Shown here: one piece after another, positions 7,501-15,941 of the stretch
Layout of the letters: every line of letters begins with the position of its first letter
Numbering within the stretch: the stretch's first letter is position 1
Assembly (NCBI GenBank): GCA_963779835.1
Contig: CAVZZT010000013.1
Location: 62,001 to 126,000, forward strand
Length of the DNA stretch: 64,000 nt
Origin: Christiangramia sp963779835
GTDB taxonomy: Bacteria > Bacteroidota > Bacteroidia > Flavobacteriales > Flavobacteriaceae
Reading direction: 5' to 3'
Notes under the pieces: generated by a model
The model's input: only the letters and a program-made list of their open reading frames with translations
Database searches by the model: none
What the model was told of the DNA's origin: nothing
Program-made: the position numbers and the translations under genes

Positions 7501-9579
7501 ATGAGAAAGTATCTACTTTCAATGTTCTTTTTATTTTCAATTTTTGGATTGTCTGCACAAGAACTAGACGTAAAAGCTAAAGTTGGTAATCCTTCAAATG
7601 TGATTAATAATGGGTTCATCGAGCTTGATGTAAAGGGAGGAACTCCTCCATATCAATACAAATGGTCAAATCAGGCAACGAGCCTGGAATCCAACAGAGC
7701 AGAGGGACTTACAGAAGGTATTCCTTATAGTGTTGTAGTAAGTGATACTGAAGGTAATTCAGTAGAGAAAAATTATCAGGTAGATGCTGAAGCAATTACC
7801 GAGCATTTTAATGGAACATTTGCGCCTATCGTGTCTAGTATGGGAAGCATACTTTTCTGGGATCCATTTTCTGCAATAGGGATCTACGATCCCGTAGTTT
7901 ACGCAGATGTAAAAAGGGTTGAGGCACCTGAATGGGATGCAGCAGAAACTTCAAAATTCATCCTTAAGGAATGGATAATAGCAGAAGGTGAACATGTAAA
8001 TGAAGGTGATGCTATTGCTATTGTTTCTAAAAATGGTCAGGATATTACGGCTTATGCCAACGCTGATGGTTCACTGAAGCATTTTCTTGAGGAAGGAGAA
8101 GTAATTTACAACTCTGAGAATAAGAAACATGTTATAGAACAGGGCGCACAATATTTTGCGAGTATCGAATATGATGAGCCGGTTGCTTTGTTGCACCCGA
8201 ATGGAGATCCTCAAACGAAAAATATTCCTTTTATAGTTGTATGGTTAGTGCTAGGAGCACTATTCTTTACTATCCGTTTAGGATTTATAAATATCAGAGG
8301 TTTTAAACACTCACTGGAACTTGCCCGAGGTAAGTTTGATGATCCTAACGCACCTGGACAGGTAACACACTTTCAGGCCTTGTCCACTGCAGTATCAGGA
8401 ACTGTAGGTCTTGGTAATATTGCCGGAGTTGCCGTGGCAATTTCATTAGGTGGTGCAGGGGCAACTCTTTGGATGATACTTGCCGGTTTACTGGGAATGT
8501 CTTCTAAATTCGTGGAATGTACACTGGGTGTAAAATATAGGTTTATTAACTCGGAAGGGCGTGTATTTGGTGGGCCAATGAATTACCTGAGATATGGTCT
8601 TGAGAAAAGAAATAAAAGAGGTTTAGGTAAATTCCTTGCTGCTTTCTTTGCGATTCTTGCAATTGGAGCATCCTTTGGTGGGGGTAACATGTTCCAGGCA
8701 AATCAATCATTCTCAATTCTTGCAGGAGAGTTTCCTATGCTTGTAGGTAATGGATTCTGGTTTGGTATCGTTGTAGCTATACTTGTTGGTATTGTAATTA
8801 TAGGAGGTATTAGCAGTATTGCGAAGGTTACCGGGAAGATTGTTCCAATTATGGCAGCGGTTTATGTGCTTGGAGCATTTGTGGTTATTGGTGTTAATAT
8901 TGAAAATATCGGACCTGCTTTTGCTGCAATCTGGGACGGAGCATTTAGTCCTAGTGCTTTAAAAGGTGGAGTGATAGGAGTGCTTATTGTTGGTTTCCAG
9001 CGTGCCGCTTTCTCGAATGAGGCCGGGGTTGGATCTGCCGCAATTGCGCATAGTGCTGCGAAAACTAATAATCCACCATCTGAAGGATTTGTTGCTTTGT
9101 TAGAGCCTTTTATTGATACCGTTGTGGTTTGTACGCTTACCGCCCTGGTATTAATCTTTACAGGAATGCACGAAGTTGAAGGTGTTGGAGGTGTTGAACT
9201 TACGTCAACTGCATTTGGTAGCGTGATCTCATGGTTCCCTTATGTATTGGCAACTGCAGTATTCTTATTTGCATTTTCTACAATGATCTCATGGTCTTAT
9301 TACGGAATGAGAGCATGGACGTATCTTTTCGGAAAAAGTAAAAAGAATGAGATCGCTTATAAAGCTTTATTCCTAGTATTTGTTGTCATTGGAGCATCTG
9401 TTAGTTTAGGTGCGGTTCTGGACTTTTCAGATATGATGATCCTTGCGATGTCTTTCCCTAATATCATTGGATTGTATATTATGATTGGAGAAGTAAGCGA
9501 AGATCTTAAGGAATATTCTCACAGGTTGAAAAATGGAGAATTATTCCATAAACCTGAAAAGGCTAAAAAGGCCTCATAG
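7501..9579 (+). CDS. AGCS sodium:amino-acid symporter with periplasmic SprB-like and lipoyl-like domains (copy 2)
   Basis: A 692-residue paralog of the protein at 1827-3941, alike over its whole length, including the unusual N-terminal part. Signal peptide 1-20 (IFGLSAQ); SprB-like domain with GGTPPYQYKWSNQ; the amphipathic helix GSILFWDPFSAIG; a lipoyl-like barrel (IAEGEHVNEGDAIAIV) without the usual MKM lysine motif; symporter core from about residue 242 with GLGNIAGVAVAIS. The C-terminus ends in a Lys-rich tail. The 148-base upstream region has no clear TAnnTTTG element that I can place. The HhH gene starts 10 bases after its stop, so they probably share a transcript. Why two near-identical fused transporters are kept 3.5 kb apart is unknown. 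Confidence 0.85.
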   Translation: MRKYLLSMFFLFSIFGLSAQELDVKAKVGNPSNVINNGFIELDVKGGTPPYQYKWSNQATSLESNRAEGLTEGIPYSVVVSDTEGNSVEKNYQVDAEAITEHFNGTFAPIVSSMGSILFWDPFSAIGIYDPVVYADVKRVEAPEWDAAETSKFILKEWIIAEGEHVNEGDAIAIVSKNGQDITAYANADGSLKHFLEEGEVIYNSENKKHVIEQGAQYFASIEYDEPVALLHPNGDPQTKNIPFIVVWLVLGALFFTIRLGFINIRGFKHSLELARGKFDDPNAPGQVTHFQALSTAVSGTVGLGNIAGVAVAISLGGAGATLWMILAGLLGMSSKFVECTLGVKYRFINSEGRVFGGPMNYLRYGLEKRNKRGLGKFLAAFFAILAIGASFGGGNMFQANQSFSILAGEFPMLVGNGFWFGIVVAILVGIVIIGGISSIAKVTGKIVPIMAAVYVLGAFVVIGVNIENIGPAFAAIWDGAFSPSALKGGVIGVLIVGFQRAAFSNEAGVGSAAIAHSAAKTNNPPSEGFVALLEPFIDTVVVCTLTALVLIFTGMHEVEGVGGVELTSTAFGSVISWFPYVLATAVFLFAFSTMISWSYYGMRAWTYLFGKSKKNEIAYKALFLVFVVIGASVSLGAVLDFSDMMILAMSFPNIIGLYIMIGEVSEDLKEYSHRLKNGELFHKPEKAKKAS

Positions 9580-9588
9580 GTATAAAAA

Positions 9589-10467
9589 ATGAAATTTTTA
9601 AAATCCCATTTTGCTCTTTCCCGAAGTCAGCAAAATGGGATTTTTGTTTTAGTGATATTGATTATCCTTGTTCAGATTCTCATTTATACTTATGATAACT
9701 TCAATGTAGATTCTAAAGAAGAGATCCCGGAAACCGAAATTCAGGCTTACCAGCAACAGTTAGACTCTCTAAGAAAGACAGAAGTAAAGAACCCGACTAA
9801 GAAGGATACTATTTATCCGTTTAATCCAAATTATCTAACCGATTTTAAAGGTTATCAGATAGGGATGAGTGTGGAAGAGATAGATCGTTTACTTGAGTAT
9901 AGGAAGACTGGAAAATGGGTGAATTCTGCTTCAGACTTTCAAAAGGTATCGGGAGTCTCTGATAGTCTACTTAAAAAGATAGCACCTTTCTTTAGATTTC
10001 CTGAATGGACTCAAAAGCTAAATACTGAATTAGTTCATAGTGAAAAGAAATTAAGGAATACATCAGGGATAATTGACCTGAATGCAGCTACCGCAGAAGA
10101 TCTTAGATCTGTAAACGGAGTCGGGGAGGTTCTCTCTAACCGGATCGTGAAATACCGGCTTAGTATTGGTGGATTTTTAAGTCCGATTCAATTAAAAGAT
10201 GTTTATGGTCTTTCACCAGAAGTGATTGAAAGGATAAATGCCAGGTTTCAGATCATAACAAAACCGGATATACAGATCAGAAATATCAATTCAATTAATG
10301 AATCTGAATTGGCAGAAATACCTTATTTTAAGGCTGATCTTGCCAGAAAGATCATCGGGTATAGAAATCTAAACGAGCGCATTTCTTCTTTTGAAGAATT
10401 AGCAAAAATCAACGGATTTCCTTCCGATAAAATCGATAGAATTGAATTATATTTGGCCGTAGAGTAA
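9589..10467 (+). CDS. Membrane-anchored helix-hairpin-helix (ComEA-like) protein
   Basis: A 292-residue protein with a single N-terminal membrane anchor (about 18-36, FVLVILIILVQILIY) and the rest outside or in the periplasm. At least two ComEA-type HhH units are visible: DLNAATAEDLRSVNGVGEVL at about 162-190, then NSINESELAEIPYFK at about 232-260; an earlier degenerate one lies near 85-130. HhH units bind DNA backbone without sequence preference. In ComEA proteins they hold incoming DNA for transformation, but Bacteroidota have many such proteins of unproven role. The gene lies directly downstream of AGCS copy 2. Confidence 0.8.
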   Translation: MKFLKSHFALSRSQQNGIFVLVILIILVQILIYTYDNFNVDSKEEIPETEIQAYQQQLDSLRKTEVKNPTKKDTIYPFNPNYLTDFKGYQIGMSVEEIDRLLEYRKTGKWVNSASDFQKVSGVSDSLLKKIAPFFRFPEWTQKLNTELVHSEKKLRNTSGIIDLNAATAEDLRSVNGVGEVLSNRIVKYRLSIGGFLSPIQLKDVYGLSPEVIERINARFQIITKPDIQIRNINSINESELAEIPYFKADLARKIIGYRNLNERISSFEELAKINGFPSDKIDRIELYLAVE

Positions 10468-10553
10468 ATTTTACTAAAAAATCGACTTTAAAATAATAAT
10501 TACGTAATTATAGAAATCGACATATTGCTAGTCGAAAAAAATATAAAAGACCA

Positions 10554-11720
10554 ATGAGTAGATATTTTACAGAAGAACATGAATTATTCAGGAAAAGTTT
10601 TCAGGAATTTTTGCAGAAGGAAGTCGTGCCTCATATAGAAAAGTGGGAGGAAACCGGAACCATAGAACGTTTTATTTGGAAGAAATTCGGTGAAATGGGG
10701 TATTTCGGACTTAATCAGCCTGAAGAATATGGAGGAATGGGATTAGATCTCTTCTACACAGTAATTTTTCTTGAAGAACTTCAAAAGATTAACTCCGGAG
10801 GATTTGCGGCTGCAATGTGGGCTCATGCTTATTTAGCCATGACGCATTTAAAAGTGGAAGCAGATCACGATTTAAAAGAAAAGTATCTTACTCCCGCAAT
10901 CGAAGGAGAGAAGATTGGTTGTCTTTGTATTTCTGAACCTTTTGGCGGTTCAGATGTGGCAGGAATGAAAACAACTGCTGTGAAAAAAGGAGATAAGTAT
11001 GTGATCAACGGTTCTAAGACCTTTATTACAAATGGTGTTTATGCCGATTTTTATGTGGTTGCCGCTAAAACCGCTCCGGAGAAAGGTAATAAAGGGATGA
11101 GTATTTTCCTTGTAGATAAAGAATTTAAGGGGATCTCGGCTACCAAATTAAATAAGTTAGGTTGGAGAGCCTCAGATACGGCGGAACTCGCTTTCGATAA
11201 TGTTGAAGTTCCTGTTGAATACCTTTTGGGGGAAGAAGGGAAAGGATTCAATTATATCATGCAGCATTTTGCTATGGAGCGTTTGATCATGGGTATCAAT
11301 GCCCATGCTAGATCTGAGTTCGCTTTAGATTATGCTATGGGGTATATGAAAGAGCGTGAAGCTTTCGGAAAAACTTTAGATAAATTTCAGGCTTTGAGAC
11401 ACTCTCTTGCTGAAATGGTGAGTGAAGTTGAAGTAATTAAAGAATTTAATTATTCTATAGCGCAAAGACTAAATGACGGTGAGTATGTTGTGAAAGAGGC
11501 CAGTATGTCTAAATTATTAGCAACTAAAATCGCAGATGATGTTATGTATAAATGTCTGCAGATGCTAGGTGGCTATGGTTATATGGAAGATTATCCTATG
11601 GCCAGAATGTTTAGGGATAGCAGGCTGGGACCTATTGGTGGTGGAACTTCTGAAATTTTAAAGGAAATTATCGCCAAAATGGTGATCGATAAGAAAGAAT
11701 ATAAGCCAGCTGCTAAGTAA
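10554..11720 (+). CDS. Acyl-CoA dehydrogenase
   Basis: A 388-residue flavoenzyme of the acyl-CoA dehydrogenase family that oxidises acyl-CoA to enoyl-CoA in fatty-acid or branched-chain amino-acid breakdown. N-terminal helical domain (1-120), middle beta domain with FAD-binding CLCISEPFGGSDVAG (about 123-137), C-terminal helical domain with QMLGGYGYMEDYPMAR and the FAD/substrate segment GPIGGGTSEILKEI. Length is normal for the family. The last 17 codons and stop are duplicated 78 bases downstream (see the repeat). Chain-length preference is not predictable. No CoA-ligase or hydratase genes lie nearby. Confidence 0.9.
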   Translation: MSRYFTEEHELFRKSFQEFLQKEVVPHIEKWEETGTIERFIWKKFGEMGYFGLNQPEEYGGMGLDLFYTVIFLEELQKINSGGFAAAMWAHAYLAMTHLKVEADHDLKEKYLTPAIEGEKIGCLCISEPFGGSDVAGMKTTAVKKGDKYVINGSKTFITNGVYADFYVVAAKTAPEKGNKGMSIFLVDKEFKGISATKLNKLGWRASDTAELAFDNVEVPVEYLLGEEGKGFNYIMQHFAMERLIMGINAHARSEFALDYAMGYMKEREAFGKTLDKFQALRHSLAEMVSEVEVIKEFNYSIAQRLNDGEYVVKEASMSKLLATKIADDVMYKCLQMLGGYGYMEDYPMARMFRDSRLGPIGGGTSEILKEIIAKMVIDKKEYKPAAK

Positions 11721-11800
11721 GAGTTTTGGCGAAAATTCATTTCTATTATCGCCAAAATGGTGATCGATAAGAAGGAATATAAGCCAGCGGCTAAGTAAGA
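11667..11800 (+). repeat. Tandem copy of the acyl-CoA dehydrogenase 3' end
   Basis: The 56 bases 11667-11722 (last codons plus stop) recur at 11745-11800, offset 78. Only two positions differ, and both would be synonymous (AAA/AAG Lys; GCT/GCG Ala). The 22 bases between include TTTTGGCGA, the reverse complement of TCGCCAAAA in both copies. It looks like the scar of a lost second gene copy or an allele replacement. Confidence 0.9.
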
Positions 11801-11820
11801 AGCTGAATTCTAATTATAAT

Positions 11821-11845
11821 AACCCTGGGTTAATTACCCGGGGTT
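11821..11845. terminator. Bidirectional terminator between convergent genes
   Basis: AACCCTGGGT and ACCCGGGGTT pair (one G-T) around TAATT, followed by TTATTATT. It sits between the acyl-CoA dehydrogenase (+) and the permease (-). Confidence 0.65.
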
Positions 11846-11891
11846 TATTATTCAAGGCTATTAAATAGCTTAGCTGGCGGCAAACCAGACA

Positions 11892-13622
11892 TTAGATAAT
11901 TAATCGTACTTCTCCGAGTTCCTGTACTCTGTAAGGAAACTTTTCACCCGGTGCTCCAATAAACATATAATTTGTTGGAATATTCCAGCGCTTAGAAAGT
12001 TCTTCTACTTTTTCAGGGGTGAATTCTCCGGTTTCTTTAATGAATTCAATGGCTATTTCTGGATAAATTCTATCCAAAACCTCAAGGTCGCTTTCCAGCC
12101 TTTCAGGAAGTTTTTCCCCTTTATCTAAAACCATTACAATTTTTAATTTTCGGGTAGGCTCATTATTTTTTATGTATTGCATAACCTTGTTAAGGGTGTC
12201 TACATTATCTCCGGCAGTAAAGAACACGAATTCTTTACCACTAATTCTGGCTAGTTTTTTAATAGCTTTCCGACTTAAAGATTTGGAGAGCCGGCTATTC
12301 TCTGGGAGCGTTTTTTTCAATGCTACCAGGAATCCCTGTATGACGTAATGCCTGAACAGCATAAAATAAACAACGATTAAGGTAGGAATAAGATACTCTA
12401 TGAATATGACCAGGTAGGGTGGATTTAGGATCGCATTACCTATCACCGCAGAAACAACAGCTCCAATTGCTATTAATAACGCTATCCAGCTTGCTCTTTC
12501 AGGTCTTGGTAATTTTTTTCTATTAATTTTTAATAAGATATTTCCAATACCGAAAAGAGCCATAACGATTAAAAATGCGATCGTATAGATACCTGCCAGT
12601 TCAGCTAAATCGCCTGTTGTGACCAGAAGTATGGAAACGGTAAGAATAAAAAATAAAATATAAATGATATAGGAACTGTTCCTGCTGTTTTTTTTCAGCA
12701 AAAGCTTTGGAAGTATTCTGTCTAGTGCCATTCGTTCCATAAGTCCACCAACTCCAACATATGAAGTAAGAACTGCTCCACTTAAAACTAAAGCTGCATC
12801 GATACTTATTAAGATAGAAAGCCAGTTTCCCCCGGAAATGCCTCCTAAGAAAGCGAGTAGAGCTTCCTGGTTTTCTCCAATGGTGCTAACAGGCACAATA
12901 GACAGAGCAAGGAAAGCAAGAAGTGGGTTGAAAACACTAACCACGATCCACATATTTCTCAGGGTTTTTGGAAATACTCCTTTCTTTTGTTCTTCAACGT
13001 AATTCGCTGAACTTTCAAAACCACTTATTCCTAACATTGCTGCTGAGAATCCGAAGAATAAAGCCATGCCTATGCTACCTTCCAAGGGTAATTTGAAATT
13101 CTCAATAAGAACATCAAAGCCCTGAGTAAAGAAGAAATAAATACAGAATCCTGAGAGAAGAGTCAGGGAAAGCAGGTGGAACAAAAAGATCGTGATTGCA
13201 ACTTTTGAAGATTCTCCTATTCCTAAAATAACCAAACCCATAAAAATAGCCAGTACTCCTATGGTAACAGGTATTATAGGGATTACATGCCACACGCTAT
13301 GGGCATAATGTACCGCTTCGGTAGCAGATATTACTGCGGTAGCCATATAAGACAGGACTGTAAGTGCTGCGGCAAAGGCAGCGGTAGATTTCTTGGTCGT
13401 GTTCAGCAAAGCATTGTATGCGCCTCCATTTAAAGGCAGAGCGCCAACCACTTCACCGTAAATTTTACGAAATAAGAATAGAACTCCAGCAACCATTAAT
13501 AATGAGATCCATGCATACTGGCCGGCATATACAATGGCTAAAGCAGATACATAAAGACAGGAAGAACTTATATCGTTACCGCAAATTGCGGTAGCTTCAA
13601 GCTGATTTAATTTTTTGGCCAT
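11892..13622 (-). CDS. APC-family amino acid permease with cytoplasmic C-terminal domain
   Basis: A 576-residue membrane protein. The first ~430 residues hold about 12 membrane segments with APC features: a helix-1-like GNDISSSCLYVSALA, LPLNGGAYNALLN, and an SGFESSANYVEEQKKG motif after helix 6. The last ~120 residues (from about 455) are soluble, with alternating strands and helices (EFVFFTAGDNVDTLN, KIVMVLDKGEKLP, NYMFIGAPGEKF), suggestive of an alpha/beta, perhaps USP-like, regulatory domain. It probably takes up an amino acid or polyamine; substrate unknown. Its start is 76 bases from the end of the metallo-hydrolase gene upstream on the same strand, so co-transcription is possible. Confidence 0.85.
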   Translation of the reverse strand: MAKKLNQLEATAICGNDISSSCLYVSALAIVYAGQYAWISLLMVAGVLFLFRKIYGEVVGALPLNGGAYNALLNTTKKSTAAFAAALTVLSYMATAVISATEAVHYAHSVWHVIPIIPVTIGVLAIFMGLVILGIGESSKVAITIFLFHLLSLTLLSGFCIYFFFTQGFDVLIENFKLPLEGSIGMALFFGFSAAMLGISGFESSANYVEEQKKGVFPKTLRNMWIVVSVFNPLLAFLALSIVPVSTIGENQEALLAFLGGISGGNWLSILISIDAALVLSGAVLTSYVGVGGLMERMALDRILPKLLLKKNSRNSSYIIYILFFILTVSILLVTTGDLAELAGIYTIAFLIVMALFGIGNILLKINRKKLPRPERASWIALLIAIGAVVSAVIGNAILNPPYLVIFIEYLIPTLIVVYFMLFRHYVIQGFLVALKKTLPENSRLSKSLSRKAIKKLARISGKEFVFFTAGDNVDTLNKVMQYIKNNEPTRKLKIVMVLDKGEKLPERLESDLEVLDRIYPEIAIEFIKETGEFTPEKVEELSKRWNIPTNYMFIGAPGEKFPYRVQELGEVRLII

Positions 13623-13698
13623 ACAATGAAAATCTATGAATGATTAAAGTTAGTTATGATATATAAGCTTAATTTGAAGAATTTGTTAAATATATAGC

Positions 13699-14601
13699 TC
13701 ACTCAAATTTTTCGCTAAGACTTTTAAAAATAGTTGTTCTGATCTTTTCACCATTAATAAAAAATTCTTTTGCTTCTTTATCTGAATAGAATTCACCGGT
13801 TAGAGTTTCATCTTTAACCACCTCTTCCTCGGTTCTGCCATTATTAATTGCATTTTGAACATTTTCGCGAATTGTTTTTAGCATTTTTAGATAGGCTTTA
13901 TAATCGGCTAAATTTGCAATCGCACCGTGACCGGGAATGATCTTCGTATTCTCATTTATTAGAGAGATTCCGGTTTCAGCTGCTTTAATGTCACCATCAA
14001 TACTTCCTCCGCTTTGCAGATCTATATATGGGAACATGCCATTAAAGAAAGTGTCACCAGTATGCAGAACATTGCTTTGCGGGAAATAGATCAGGGCATC
14101 ACCATCAGTATGTGCATGATGAACATGCGCTACCATGATATCATTCCCATTAATGTGAAGATTAATTCGTTCGTTGAAAGTTACAATTGGCAACCCGTTG
14201 GTTTTAGTGGTATCTGCTTTGAGTCTTTTTCTAACATTTTCATGGGCGAAGATCAAAGCACCATCTTCCTGAAAATTCAAATTTCCGCCGGTGTGATCTC
14301 CATGGTGATGAGAATTTACCAGATACTTTACCGGTTGATCACTAAGTGTCTTTAATTTGGTTAAAATTATATCGCTTAACTCCGCAAACTTATCGTCTAT
14401 CATGAAAATGCCATCTTCACCGGTTAGCACGCCAATGTTACCACCAGCACCTTGAAGCATATACACATTTTCGTTTACGGGAACGATCTCGATTTGTACT
14501 TCTTTCATATCCTGGAAAGCAAATAGAGGAGAACTAATAAAAACTCCTAAAGCGATGGTAGCGAAGTGGTTTCTCATAATTTTTTCAATTTTTAATTTCA
14601 A
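13699..14601 (-). CDS. Exported metallo-beta-lactamase-fold hydrolase
   Basis: A 300-residue protein with a signal peptide (GVFISSPLFAF) and an MBL fold. The zinc motif HxHxDH appears as NSHHHGDHTGG; further metal ligands are in HTGDTF and IIPGHG. The sequence resembles the periplasmic 'MBL fold metallo-hydrolase' group of Bacteroidota related to subclass B-like enzymes rather than RNase Z or glyoxalase II. Substrate unknown; beta-lactam hydrolysis is possible but not shown. The start is uncertain: a second Met at residue 9 (MRNHFATIALG) gives a more typical signal peptide. The divergent rpsU promoter is about 80 bases away. Confidence 0.8.
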   Translation of the reverse strand: MKLKIEKIMRNHFATIALGVFISSPLFAFQDMKEVQIEIVPVNENVYMLQGAGGNIGVLTGEDGIFMIDDKFAELSDIILTKLKTLSDQPVKYLVNSHHHGDHTGGNLNFQEDGALIFAHENVRKRLKADTTKTNGLPIVTFNERINLHINGNDIMVAHVHHAHTDGDALIYFPQSNVLHTGDTFFNGMFPYIDLQSGGSIDGDIKAAETGISLINENTKIIPGHGAIANLADYKAYLKMLKTIRENVQNAINNGRTEEEVVKDETLTGEFYSDKEAKEFFINGEKIRTTIFKSLSEKFE

Positions 14602-14664
14602 TGTACAGAAAATTAAAAGATTTTTTTCAAAAACACTTTCAGTATGAAATAAATAATAAAAGTA

Positions 14665-14694
14665 TTGGGGTTTTATATAAATGCACTATCTTTG
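14665..14694 (+). promoter_or_regulatory. Promoter of rpsU
   Basis: TTG (14665-14667), 19-base spacer, then a perfect TATCTTTG at 14687-14694. The leader to the ATG is longer than at other genes here and makes room for the Shine-Dalgarno sequence. Confidence 0.7.
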
Positions 14695-14712
14695 CAGCCG
14701 ATTCCAAAAGAA

Positions 14713-14722
14713 GGGAGGTGAT
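14713..14722 (+). promoter_or_regulatory. Extended Shine-Dalgarno sequence of rpsU
   Basis: GGGAGGTGAT, 6 bases before the ATG when counted from its end, is almost fully complementary to the 16S rRNA 3' tail. Other genes in the window lack such a site. In Bacteroidota, bS21 helps hide the anti-SD, and rpsU is the known exception with a strong SD, consistent with autoregulation. It also fixes the start at 14729. Confidence 0.85.
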
Positions 14723-14728
14723 GACACT

Positions 14729-14923
14729 ATGTTAATTATACCAGTTAAAGACGGAGAAAATATAGATAGAGCTCTTAAGCGTTTTAAGCGTAAGTTCGAC
14801 AAAACCGGAACTATGCGTCAGCTAAGAGATCGTCAGCATTTTACAAAACCTTCTGTAGAGCGTAGAGCTCAGGTTCAGAAAGCTGAATACATCCAGCATC
14901 TGAGAGACGCAGAAGATATCTAG
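14729..14923 (+). CDS. rpsU: Ribosomal protein bS21
   Basis: A 64-residue basic protein of the small ribosomal subunit platform, beside the mRNA exit and the 16S 3' end. The start MLIIPVKDGENIDRALKRFK and the Arg/Lys-rich middle (KFDKTGTMRQLRDRQHF) are typical. An upstream in-frame ATG at 14681 is rejected because it lies in the promoter and because the strong SD points to 14729. The C-terminal part is the flavobacterial extended type (KAEYIQHLRDAEDI). A terminator hairpin follows that overlaps the xerC start region. Confidence 0.95.
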   Translation: MLIIPVKDGENIDRALKRFKRKFDKTGTMRQLRDRQHFTKPSVERRAQVQKAEYIQHLRDAEDI

Positions 14924-14964
14924 TATTTTGCTAGAAGATTGTAAGATCAGTCTACAATAAATTT

Positions 14965-15016
14965 AAAACTGTTGATAGGTTAAAGTTTAGTAACTTTGCT
15001 TATCAACAGTTTTTTT
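14965..15016 (+). terminator. Long rpsU terminator hairpin overlapping the xerC promoter
   Basis: AAAACTGTTGATA (14965-14977) pairs perfectly with TATCAACAGTTTT (15001-15013); inside it AAAGTT (14982-14987) pairs with AACTTT (14992-14997). A T-run continues to the xerC ATG at 15017. The inner arm holds the xerC -7 element. Confidence 0.8.
14972..14998 (+). promoter_or_regulatory. xerC promoter inside the terminator stem
   Basis: TAACTTTG at 14991-14998 matches the -7 consensus, with TTG at 14972-14974 (a slightly short 16-base spacer). The ATG is 18 bases after it. Confidence 0.55.
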
Positions 15017-15907
15017 ATGCCCTTTTCTGCGTTTCTTGATTATCTTGAGCTTGAGAAAAAATACTCTGTACATACCATTACAGCGTACGAAGCCGATCTT
15101 CGTGAATTTCAAATTTTTATAAATAATACTTTTGGACAAAAAAGTATTGAGGCTATAAATTATCCTCAAATCAGAAGCTGGATCGTGGAGCTTTCGGAAT
15201 CGGGAATAGCTAACCGAACCATCAACAGGAAAATATCCTCTTTAAAAGCCTATTATCGTTTTCTTCTGAAAACGGAACAGATAGAATATTCTCCCCTCAC
15301 AAAGCACAAAGCACTTAAGACACCTAAAAAGATTCAGATTCCTTTTTCTGAAAATGAGATCGTGCAGGTCCTTGCAAATATAGATGACTCGAATTACGAA
15401 GGCATCAGGGATCGATTGATCGTGGAGCTTTTTTATTCTACTGGGATTAGAAGAATTGAGTTGATAAATATTAAACTTTCAGATATCGATCTGGATAGGG
15501 GAGTATTAAAGGTTCTGGGGAAAAGAAATAAAGAAAGATATATTCCTTTAATTTCTTCAGTTAAAGAAACGGCAGCTAAATACCTTGAATTTAGAAGTGT
15601 TGACGAAGATTTGCCGGATTCAGAATATCTTTTTTTAACCTCCAAAGGAGATAAAATCTATGAAAGTTTTGTTTATAGAGTTATAAATAATTATTTTAGT
15701 GAGGTGTCTGGCAAACTAAAAAAGAGTCCGCATATTTTGCGACATTCGTTTGCCACTCATTTATTGAACCAGGGCGCGAATCTAAATGCGGTAAAGGAAT
15801 TGTTGGGTCACTCAAGCTTAGCAGCGACTCAAGTCTACACTCACAACAGCATTGCAGAATTAAGTAAAATTCACCAAAACGCTCATCCCCGGAACAATAA
15901 GAATTAA
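15017..15907 (+). CDS. xerC: Tyrosine recombinase XerC
   Basis: A 296-residue site-specific recombinase that resolves chromosome dimers. N-terminal SAM-like core-binding domain (about 1-90) and C-terminal catalytic domain with the expected residues: Arg in STGIRRIEL, Lys in KVLGKRNKER, HILRHSF (about H239, R242), GHSSLAATQVYTH (nucleophile about Y274). Length is standard for Xer proteins rather than phage or transposon integrases, and there is no phage context. Start ATG 15017 rather than a TTG at 14996 that falls inside the promoter. The hpf gene follows after 34 bases. Confidence 0.9.
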   Translation: MPFSAFLDYLELEKKYSVHTITAYEADLREFQIFINNTFGQKSIEAINYPQIRSWIVELSESGIANRTINRKISSLKAYYRFLLKTEQIEYSPLTKHKALKTPKKIQIPFSENEIVQVLANIDDSNYEGIRDRLIVELFYSTGIRRIELINIKLSDIDLDRGVLKVLGKRNKERYIPLISSVKETAAKYLEFRSVDEDLPDSEYLFLTSKGDKIYESFVYRVINNYFSEVSGKLKKSPHILRHSFATHLLNQGANLNAVKELLGHSSLAATQVYTHNSIAELSKIHQNAHPRNNKN

Positions 15908-15941
15908 CATAACCTTTTTGTTTAATTAAATTCTACTGGAT

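Noticed and set aside
14681..14728. Upstream start for rpsU
   Set aside because: It lies in the promoter; the strong SD and homology favour ATG 14729.
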